Source of the DNA: HGM11368 sp051883395
GTDB taxonomy: Bacteria > Bacillota > Clostridia > Christensenellales > UBA3700
Direction of reading: 5' to 3'
Assembly (NCBI GenBank): GCA_051883395.1
Contig: JBJETQ010000043.1
Span: 1 to 46,568 of the forward strand
Length of the DNA stretch: 46,568 nucleotides
Shown here: positions 24,260-30,694 of the stretch, piece by piece
How positions within the stretch are numbered: position 1 is the first letter of the stretch
Layout of the letters: each line of letters opens with the position of its first letter
Translations under genes and position numbers: made by a program
Notes under the pieces: generated by a model
What the model was told of the DNA's origin: nothing
Database searches by the model: none
Seen by the model: only the letters and a program-made list of their open reading frames with translations

Positions 24260-24781
24260 TTAAAAAAGCACACCATTAAAGTTTTTATATAAATTGATAA
24301 TAGTTTTATTTCTTTTTATAGCATAGTTATATGCGATTTTTGTGCCACTTTTACGTTTAGATAGTAATAATGCATTGTGCTTAGGTTGTCTGCTTAACGG
24401 AGGAACGTAGTTTTCATTATAATAAAACACACAATAAGCAGAAGAATCAATCATCTCATAGTTTCGCTCTACATAAGAATATTTACCCGCATTTTTTAAT
24501 TTAGCTGGAAAATATATTTCTTCGTAAGATTCAAGTAAATACTTTTCATAACATTTATCTATATATTGATAAGCAGATCTAACATACACTCTTTTAATGA
24601 AAGGATATTTTGCTTTAAGTGTTGTAACAGTTTCCCAGGACAAGTCGTCAAATTCACTCATGCTACCAAAAAGAAAAGTTGTAGCCCCCTTATTGATAAG
24701 GCCTATAATAGTTTGTTTTAGTAAATATATAAGTTCTTCGTCTTTTCGTATTGTTCTATGTCCTATAAAGCAAACTTTCAT
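24260..24781 (-). CDS. SLOG-domain protein (YspA/DUF1273-like)
   Basis: 173 aa, a single Rossmann-like SLOG domain and nothing else. Landmarks are the N-terminal MKVCFIGHR (GHR at 7-9), FGSMSEFD at 38-45, ERNYEMID at 105-112 and SGTKIAYNYA at 145-154, the phosphate-binding Gly-Thr turn of the family. Such domains bind nucleotides or their derivatives, and some act in phage-defence or stress-sensing systems. The ATG at 24781 has AAGGAC upstream; the frame open to 24862 crosses promoter and operator DNA. It is divergent from the HTH gene at 24934, and both lie in an AT-rich cassette bounded by inverted repeats. Composition unlike its neighbours suggests transfer. The biological role is unknown. 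Confidence 0.82.
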   Translation of the reverse strand: MKVCFIGHRTIRKDEELIYLLKQTIIGLINKGATTFLFGSMSEFDDLSWETVTTLKAKYPFIKRVYVRSAYQYIDKCYEKYLLESYEEIYFPAKLKNAGKYSYVERNYEMIDSSAYCVFYYNENYVPPLSRQPKHNALLLSKRKSGTKIAYNYAIKRNKTIINLYKNFNGVLF

Positions 24782-24796
24782 ACTTTTGTCCTTATA

Positions 24797-24808
24797 TTCG
24801 TGGAATTC
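24797..24808. promoter_or_regulatory. TTCGTGGAA operator-like site 1, in the SLOG leader
   Basis: TTCGTGGAA followed by TTC, between the SLOG -10 box and its start codon. It is the same half-site as at 24848, 24894 and (inverted) 24916. Confidence 0.55.
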
Positions 24809-24816
24809 AACAAAAA

Positions 24817-24846
24817 AATATATCATAAAAGATGAAACAAAGTCAA
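24817..24846 (-). promoter_or_regulatory. Promoter of the SLOG gene
   Basis: Minus strand: TTGACT (24846-24841), 18-bp spacer, TATATT (24822-24817). The -35 box abuts the palindrome at 24849. Confidence 0.55.
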
Positions 24847-24848
24847 TT

Positions 24849-24864
24849 TCGTGGAACTCCACGA
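24849..24864. promoter_or_regulatory. Palindromic operator between the divergent promoters
   Basis: TCGTGGA-AC-TCCACGA is a perfect 7-bp inverted repeat. It lies beside the SLOG -35 box and covers the expected -35 position of the HTH gene, so a bound dimer could repress both. The HTH protein encoded next door is the natural candidate ligand. Confidence 0.65.
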
Positions 24865-24885
24865 GATAAGAAATTTAAGAATCCA

Positions 24886-24891
24886 TATAAT
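24886..24891 (+). promoter_or_regulatory. -10 box of the HTH regulator gene
   Basis: TATAAT at 24886-24891. The matching -35 region falls in the palindrome at 24849-24864 and is a poor match to consensus. Confidence 0.5.
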
Positions 24892-24893
24892 AT

Positions 24894-24924
24894 TTCGTGG
24901 AATACGAATAAGAAGTTCCACGAA
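24894..24924. promoter_or_regulatory. Spaced inverted repeat TTCGTGGAA...TTCCACGAA at the HTH start
   Basis: TTCGTGGAA (24894-24902) and TTCCACGAA (24916-24924) are exact inverted copies separated by 13 bases. The second arm touches the ribosome binding site (AAGGTGG), so the element could be a DNA operator or an mRNA hairpin that limits translation. Confidence 0.6.
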
Positions 24925-24933
24925 GGTGGCTAT

Positions 24934-25167
24934 ATGAACATAAATGATGCAATCATTAAAAGGATTGAAGAAATTTGTAAAGAAAAAAATATCAATGTAT
25001 GCGAAGCAACATTGAATGGTGGAAAATCACCGTCTGCTATATATGATTTGATTAAAGGAAGAACAAAATGCTCTAAGGTCTCTACGATAAAAGCCTTTTG
25101 TCAAGGTGCAGGGATAACTTTATCAGAGTTTTTTAATAAAGACTATTTTAATGAATTTGAAGAATAA
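24934..25167 (+). CDS. Small XRE-type helix-turn-helix regulator
   Basis: 77 aa, essentially one Cro/CI-type DNA-binding domain: helices near 5-17, 22-29 and 33-41 (SPSAIYDLIKG is the recognition-helix region), then helices near 49-58 and 62-68 (TLSEFF is typical of the last helix). No sensor domain is attached. The ATG at 24934 has AAGGTGG upstream; the longer frame starts inside the operator region. Divergent from the SLOG gene, with TTCGTGGAA sites on both sides, so autoregulation and control of the SLOG gene are likely but inferred. It ends with its own terminator. Confidence 0.85.
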   Translation: MNINDAIIKRIEEICKEKNINVCEATLNGGKSPSAIYDLIKGRTKCSKVSTIKAFCQGAGITLSEFFNKDYFNEFEE

Positions 25168-25180
25168 GCGATATAGATAA

Positions 25181-25206
25181 AAAACCACGGGACACCCCGT
25201 GGTTTT
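25181..25206. terminator. Terminator after the HTH gene
   Basis: AAAACCACGGG (25181-25191), ACAC loop, CCCGTGGTTTT (25196-25206). It is symmetric enough to also stop the minus-strand lacZ transcript. Confidence 0.88.
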
Positions 25207-25241
25207 GATTTATGTGTTTAGAAATATAAATTAAATAATAG

Positions 25242-25282
25242 AAAAATCCCTATGGGAACTGCGCTTTACGATACTCATTTTT
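25242..25282 (-). repeat. Right arm of the 41-bp inverted repeat
   Basis: The minus strand matches 24124-24164 at 37 of 41 positions. It lies 24 bp after the stop of the minus-strand membrane protein gene and before the shared terminator at 25181-25206. Confidence 0.85.
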
Positions 25283-25305
25283 GATAATAGATTTTGATGC
25301 TTACG

Positions 25306-25788
25306 TCAATCTGTTTTGACAGTCTGAACAGTCATCACAATAGGTACTGCCAAAAATACAATGCCCATTATCGTACCTGCAATAAATATAAAATATTGCA
25401 TTCCGGTAGATTTGAAGATGTCCATAAACTCGTTGCATATATCGCTGACCATAGGCACGTTGATACCCTTCATAGCCCAGAAGCAACCTATAAAAGTGCC
25501 AAGGAGCGGAAGGGTGAGAATTGTGCTGTAAGTACAATTGATAATGGCAAGAGTGTTTTTGACCTTGCCTTTGAAAGTCGTGGCAAAGCGGGAAAAAAGC
25601 ATTATTCCGCAAGCCATTGTGATAACTATTACCACGTATTTGAGCAACAATCTCAAACTGTCAAGGTAGGCAAGAAACGGTACGTAAAGCACCTGTATCG
25701 TATGCAACAGCGACAACAGTCCCCATACGTTGAGCAATACCGATACTACCGCCATAATAACTTGTAAAGTAATCTTCTTTTTGTTCAT
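25306..25788 (-). CDS. Small membrane protein downstream of lacZ
   Basis: 160 aa with four hydrophobic segments, at about residues 9-35, 45-64, 80-103 and 130-155. I recognise no family; the four-helix layout with a short Lys-rich N-terminus resembles small uncharacterised Firmicutes integral membrane proteins. The ATG at 25788 has TTGGAG upstream and begins 1 bp after the beta-galactosidase stop, so it is co-transcribed and probably coupled. A role in sugar uptake cannot be inferred from the sequence alone. Confidence 0.75.
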   Translation of the reverse strand: MNKKKITLQVIMAVVSVLLNVWGLLSLLHTIQVLYVPFLAYLDSLRLLLKYVVIVITMACGIMLFSRFATTFKGKVKNTLAIINCTYSTILTLPLLGTFIGCFWAMKGINVPMVSDICNEFMDIFKSTGMQYFIFIAGTIMGIVFLAVPIVMTVQTVKTD

Positions 25789-25789
25789 A

Positions 25790-28700
25790 TTATTCTCCAA
25801 ATCTGATAAGCACTTTGACTTTTTGTTCTTTATAAGACGGTATCTTATATGGTTTTTTGAGACTTGCCATGGCAGGAATGTCGCCGCCCACGCCCTGTTG
25901 ACGTCCGTCTACGTTGAGAGTCAATGTAGACTTTCTGCCCATCTCGTGCTTGTGCGTGCAGGTATTGAGCATTTCCATAGTATATGGATGTACGCTGGCT
26001 TCAAATGCCTTACCCAACGCTTCTACTTTTACTCTGTCGCCCACTTTGAACCATCTTACGTCGCAACGGTTGGCGTTTTCTTGCGGGTAGAGATAATCGT
26101 GAATAAAATCTTCTACGTCGTCAAAAGAATATACGTCGACAAATGCCCCCGTCTTTCTGTCGCAATAGTTTTCGTGTGGTCCCTTGCCGTAATACTCCAC
26201 GTTTCTCTTGCCTTCGCTCAGCTCCATTGTAAATCCGTATCTAGGCAAATTCCAAGGCATAGCGTTGGTACATTTGAGAGCAAGTTTGATAGAACCGTCG
26301 GGATATATCGTGTATTTTGTTCTTACTCCGACAAGATACCTTGCGCTCCACTTAATCTTAATTATTATCTTGTTTTCCTTTTGCTCGACTTCTATCTTTC
26401 TTGGTCTGAGCGTACGATTGGTGGTGTGGAAAGCCGTAAGTCCCAATATCATCTGAACAAGTTTGATAGGCACTTGCGGCAATCTTTCGTTGTCGGTATT
26501 TGCTCTGACAAAATTAGGTTTGATTCCGCCGACGAGATACTCCTGTCCGTCCTTTTTGTACGAAACGATTTCTCCGCTTTTCTTATCAAGCACAACTTCA
26601 AAGTTTTTGCCTTTGAAAGTATATTGCCTGCTGCTTTCGTCATAAACACACTCCAACTTGCAGTCTTTGTCTTCTTTAATTTGCTTTGCTTTGTTTGCAA
26701 AGTCGTATTTGCCGAGTACAAACTGCTCTCTTGCCATAACGTGTCCCTTATCAAGAGCCATAGCGTCCTTGTCAAGAATGAGTATGCAATCGAGCGTTTT
26801 TTCGCTCTGGGTGTCGATGTCAAAAGGCACCTTGACTGAGAGCTTTTGCATATAGCCGCAGTCGTCGAGAGCAATGGTTTCTTCATTTTCAATGACACCT
26901 TGATTTTTGAGTACCAACCTGAGTTTGAAATCAGAGAGCGAAGTAAACATAAATCTGTTGAGTAGCGTAAGTTGGTCGCCGTCAAGCGAAAAGTCTACCT
27001 GTTGATATACTTTGACTACTTCGTAAAAATGCGGATTTGGTTTTCTGTCGCCCTGCACGATACCGTTGAAAGCAAAGTTGCCTGCGTTAGGTTTGTCGCC
27101 AAAATCTCCGCCATAATTCCATTTGTCCTTGCCGTCTTTGGTAGTTGTGCGTATCGACTGGTCTGCAAAGTCCCATATGTATCCGCCTGACAGTCTGTCG
27201 TACTTTTTGAAGTCTTCCCAATAGTCGGCAAAGTTTCCCATACTGTTGCCCATTGCGTGAGAATACTCACACTCGATAAACGGCTTGTCGGTGTATTTTT
27301 TGCCGCATAGCAAGTTGCCCATCTGCAAATTCCACAGAGCCGGCGAGTGAATGACAGTTTTGTTTTCCCCTATGTTTTTCATAGCTTGTTGCGGAGTATA
27401 CATTTCGCTGAACAAGTCGCTGACTCCAAGCTGTGCGTCAGGTTCATAGTGGATAGGACGAGTGTTGTCTATTGCAAGCGCCGTAGCTTTCATATCGGCA
27501 AACGTCTTGCCGTTGCCCGACTCGTTGCCCAACGACCAGAACAATATACAGCTGTGGTTTTTGTAACTGTTGACCATATTGCTCATACGATAGCAGCATT
27601 GTGCCGACCACTTAGGGTTGCTGGCAGGTACAAACATAGCCAATCCGTGAGTTTCGAGATTGTTTTCGCTCATTACCAATATACCAATCTCGTCGCAAAG
27701 TTCATAAAATCTGCGTGAGTTTGGATAGTGGCAGGTGCGCACGTTGGTAACGTTGTTTTCTTTGAGAAGTCTCAAATCGCTCTCGGTAATGCTTGCAGGT
27801 ACGGCATGACCGTAGTCAGGATGGAAGTCGTGTCTGTTTACGCCGCAGATTTTGAGCGGAACACCGTTGAGCAAAATAAACGGTCCACGTCCCGTCGCTC
27901 TGTCAAGACCGACGATTTTTATTTCTCTGAATCCGTATTTATGCTTGCGCAAATCTACCGCCTTGTCGCCGTCCGACAAAGTTACTTCTACGGTATACAA
28001 ATATGGATTTTCATGGCTCCAAAGTTCAAAATTTTCTACTTTTATTTCGAATTTTACTATTGCGCTTTTGCCGTCTGCAACAGCACCGATTTTTTGAGTG
28101 TCAGCCGCAAACGTTTTGCCCTTTGCGTCAACAATCTTGATTTCGACAGCGCCGTCTGCAAGCGCACGTCCACGACACTCCACGTTGACGTCGGCAAGAA
28201 AAGTCGCTTTTGAGTAGGCAGAATCGAATTGAGAACGGATAAAAAAGTCCTGAACGTAAGCCTTAGGTTTGAATACGAGATTGACGTCTCTGAAAATACC
28301 GCTAAGACGCCACATGTCCTGATCTTCGAGATAGCTGCCGTCGCAGAATTGTCTGACCGTTACGGCAAGCCTGTTGACGCCTTCTTTGACGTAATTGGTA
28401 ATATCATATTCCGTTTCGTCAAACGTGTCCTGCGAATAGCCAACAAAATTGCCGTTGACATACACTTCTCCGCAGGAGTTGATACCGCCGAATTGAATAA
28501 ATACGTTGTCGTCGACCTGCTCCAATTCAAAATCTCTGACATAAAGTCCGCATGGATTAAGCTCAGGCTTAATATAAGGTATCTTGGTTGTGCTGATAGC
28601 GTAAGGATATGTAAAGTTGGTATAGATAGGAGTGCCGTATCCCTTGATTTGCCAGTTGCTTGGCACCTGCAAATCATCAAATGCGCTTACGTCATAATCG

Positions 28701-28900
28701 TTGTTGACGTAATTGCACAAATCTCCCGTCAGGTCGTTGACCGTTTCCAAAAATTTGAACTTCCAAACTCCGTTGAGACAAACAGCCTTCTTTTCTCCGC
28801 TTGCCACGTCGTAAGGAAATCCTGCGCCGCTCCTTTTTTCGGTATTGACGTCAAATACGTCAATGTCCTGCCACATAGGCTTTTTTGCGTCTTTTGCCAT
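25790..28900 (-). CDS. lacZ: Beta-galactosidase, glycoside hydrolase family 2
   Basis: 1036 aa, LacZ length, no signal peptide, so cytoplasmic. It hydrolyses terminal beta-galactosides such as lactose. Domains: sugar-binding jelly roll (about 40-215), immunoglobulin-like domain, TIM barrel (about 330-625) and the C-terminal beta-sandwich small-chain domain. WSLGNESGNG holds the acid/base Glu and FIECEYSHAMGNS the nucleophile Glu; the N-terminal YVNGNFVGYSQDTF stretch is also conserved. The ATG at 28900 has GGAGGA upstream; a GTG inside that site at 28912 was rejected. No transporter or regulator of the lac type is adjacent except a small membrane protein. Confidence 0.95.
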   Translation of the reverse strand: MAKDAKKPMWQDIDVFDVNTEKRSGAGFPYDVASGEKKAVCLNGVWKFKFLETVNDLTGDLCNYVNNDYDVSAFDDLQVPSNWQIKGYGTPIYTNFTYPYAISTTKIPYIKPELNPCGLYVRDFELEQVDDNVFIQFGGINSCGEVYVNGNFVGYSQDTFDETEYDITNYVKEGVNRLAVTVRQFCDGSYLEDQDMWRLSGIFRDVNLVFKPKAYVQDFFIRSQFDSAYSKATFLADVNVECRGRALADGAVEIKIVDAKGKTFAADTQKIGAVADGKSAIVKFEIKVENFELWSHENPYLYTVEVTLSDGDKAVDLRKHKYGFREIKIVGLDRATGRGPFILLNGVPLKICGVNRHDFHPDYGHAVPASITESDLRLLKENNVTNVRTCHYPNSRRFYELCDEIGILVMSENNLETHGLAMFVPASNPKWSAQCCYRMSNMVNSYKNHSCILFWSLGNESGNGKTFADMKATALAIDNTRPIHYEPDAQLGVSDLFSEMYTPQQAMKNIGENKTVIHSPALWNLQMGNLLCGKKYTDKPFIECEYSHAMGNSMGNFADYWEDFKKYDRLSGGYIWDFADQSIRTTTKDGKDKWNYGGDFGDKPNAGNFAFNGIVQGDRKPNPHFYEVVKVYQQVDFSLDGDQLTLLNRFMFTSLSDFKLRLVLKNQGVIENEETIALDDCGYMQKLSVKVPFDIDTQSEKTLDCILILDKDAMALDKGHVMAREQFVLGKYDFANKAKQIKEDKDCKLECVYDESSRQYTFKGKNFEVVLDKKSGEIVSYKKDGQEYLVGGIKPNFVRANTDNERLPQVPIKLVQMILGLTAFHTTNRTLRPRKIEVEQKENKIIIKIKWSARYLVGVRTKYTIYPDGSIKLALKCTNAMPWNLPRYGFTMELSEGKRNVEYYGKGPHENYCDRKTGAFVDVYSFDDVEDFIHDYLYPQENANRCDVRWFKVGDRVKVEALGKAFEASVHPYTMEMLNTCTHKHEMGRKSTLTLNVDGRQQGVGGDIPAMASLKKPYKIPSYKEQKVKVLIRFGE

Positions 28901-29002
28901 AATTTCCTCCACTTATTTACTCTAAATATTATATTAACATAAAAAACGGTAATTGGCAATATCTATTTTGAACAGGCATTGACGCTGCGACGTGATTAAA
29001 AA

Positions 29003-29022
29003 GGCTCCCCAATCGGAGAGTC
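29003..29022 (-). terminator. Terminator of the nrdD-trxB-methyltransferase operon
   Basis: GGCTCCCC (29003-29010) pairs with GGAGAGTC (29015-29022) with one mismatch around AATC. The minus strand runs into five T. It starts 35 bp after the methyltransferase stop. Confidence 0.7.
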
Positions 29023-29056
29023 GTAACCAGTGATAATTATATTTGACTGTTTGAAT

Positions 29057-29728
29057 TTATTTTATTGCAACAATGACGGCAAATTTCTGATTGCTATACA
29101 CGCATTTGACGGTATCAAAATTGCAACTTTTCAGCATTGCCGTCTCAATCTCCACCGAACACTCCTTGTCGAGCAGGCGTCTTTGTTGCCACAACTGAAT
29201 ATCATGCTCGGTAAGTATGCTTTGTTGCAATTTAGCCACCCAGGTCTTGTCGTACCACTCGTTGAGAACGCTATCTCCCGCCGAAAATTGGTCGTAGTTG
29301 ACCAACATTCCACCCTTAGGCAACATGTCGTATACGGTCTCGAACAGCCGCTTCTTTTCTTCATCTTCCAGATGGTGAATGGAGAGCGCAGAAATCACCA
29401 CGTCAAAGTCGCCTTCCGGCAAACTTTGGGTATAATCTCCCACCAGGCACCTGACTCTATCATCACCTTCAAATCTAAGGCGTGCTACGTCCAACATGTC
29501 TTTGGCAATATCAACCAAAGTAAAGCTCGTACTTCTACATTTTTGATACCAAAAACCAGTCAACAGCCCTGTACCCGCACCCAAATCGACTACGCTCTTT
29601 GGCTCGCCGTAATTGGATAGAATAAAGTCGGTCGCACCTTCGTAAAAATCTTGAAAACAAGGTATAAAAATCTTGCGTTTGGCGTCGTATTCTTTGGCAA
29701 TCATATTGAATTGGGTGCCAATATCCAT
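29057..29728 (-). CDS. Class I SAM-dependent methyltransferase
   Basis: 223 aa. SVVDLGAGTGLLTGFW near residues 45-60 is the SAM-binding motif I, FTLVDIAKDML the acidic loop, and DVVISALSIHHLEDEEK near 109-125 the motif typical of small-molecule methyltransferases. The substrate is unknown. It begins 1 bp after the trxB stop, so it is in the same transcript as nrdD and trxB. The N-terminus (FNMIAKEYDAKRK) is the usual one for this group, which supports the start. Confidence 0.88.
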   Translation of the reverse strand: MDIGTQFNMIAKEYDAKRKIFIPCFQDFYEGATDFILSNYGEPKSVVDLGAGTGLLTGFWYQKCRSTSFTLVDIAKDMLDVARLRFEGDDRVRCLVGDYTQSLPEGDFDVVISALSIHHLEDEEKKRLFETVYDMLPKGGMLVNYDQFSAGDSVLNEWYDKTWVAKLQQSILTEHDIQLWQQRRLLDKECSVEIETAMLKSCNFDTVKCVYSNQKFAVIVAIK

Positions 29729-29729
29729 A

Positions 29730-30632
29730 TCAACCTCTCACAAACTCTACTGCGCCGAGCGCCGCAACGGTTCCGTCGGCAACTGCGGTGGTAAGCTGAC
29801 GAATATGCTTGGCTCTGCAATCGCCTGCCACCCATACGCCTTCAACGTTTGTTCTGCAATCTTCTCCCGCCAGAATGTAGCCCTGTTCGTCCATGCCTAC
29901 CTTGCCTTCAAAAATCGTCGTATTAGGTATTTTGCCTATCGCTACGAAAATTCCGCTGACGTCGAGTTGTCTGTTATTGCCTTGCTTATCTTTGACCACT
30001 ACGCCTTGCAGACATTCGTCGCCCAGTAAGGCATCTACGGTATAGCCCAGCACAAATTCTACGTTAGATTTGCATCCGAGTTGTTCCACTTTGATTTGTT
30101 CTGCCCTAAAAGCGTCTCTGCGATGAATCAAATAAACTTTGGAACAACGCTCCGCCAAAAACAAGGCGTCGTCGATAGCGGTATTGCCGCCGCCTGATAC
30201 AGCTACTGCTTTACCTGCAAAAAACGCTCCGTCGCATATCGCACAATAGCTCACTCCGCAACCAAAAAGGTCTTCTTCCCTGTCAACTCCCAATTCTCTC
30301 GACTTTGCTCCCACGGCAATAATCACACTCTTGGCCGTATAGGTCTCTTTGCGGGTAACAATCGTCTTGATTTTGCCTTCCAGCTCTACCGACTTGACTT
30401 CTTCTCTCTTTATTGTCGCTCCCAAAGCTACGGCTTGCGCCGCCAAATCGTCGGAATATTGCATTCCGCTGATTCTGGCTATCGCCGGATAGTTTTCTAT
30501 CTCGGGAGTGTTGCGTATCTGACCGCCCACCGCCATTGCTTCGAGTACGAGAGCGGTTTTGCCCGCTCTCTGAACGTATATCGCCGCCGTAAGTCCGGCT
30601 GGTCCCGCACCTATAATTATGGTATCGTACAT
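29730..30632 (-). CDS. trxB: Thioredoxin reductase
   Basis: 300 aa, family length. FAD-binding GAGPAGL at 8-14, redox-active C130-A-I-C133, and the NAD(P)H-binding GGGNTAIDDALFL near 151-163. It reduces thioredoxin-type proteins. It directly follows nrdD, whose product carries a fused thioredoxin-like domain, so that domain is a plausible substrate. The ATG at 30632 has AGGAG upstream; the frame open to 30680 lacks a site. Ferredoxin-dependent or NADH-dependent variants exist in anaerobes, so the electron donor is not certain. Confidence 0.93.
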   Translation of the reverse strand: MYDTIIIGAGPAGLTAAIYVQRAGKTALVLEAMAVGGQIRNTPEIENYPAIARISGMQYSDDLAAQAVALGATIKREEVKSVELEGKIKTIVTRKETYTAKSVIIAVGAKSRELGVDREEDLFGCGVSYCAICDGAFFAGKAVAVSGGGNTAIDDALFLAERCSKVYLIHRRDAFRAEQIKVEQLGCKSNVEFVLGYTVDALLGDECLQGVVVKDKQGNNRQLDVSGIFVAIGKIPNTTIFEGKVGMDEQGYILAGEDCRTNVEGVWVAGDCRAKHIRQLTTAVADGTVAALGAVEFVRG

Positions 30633-30694
30633 ATTGCTCCTATAAGACAAAAGTAAGTACGAATACTTACTTTTTGTCAACCTGTATTGAGTTT

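Noticed and set aside
24105..25305. Insertion sequence in the bioY-lacZ interval
   Set aside because: Inverted repeats are present, but there is no transposase and no target-site duplication could be recognised; described as a cassette instead.
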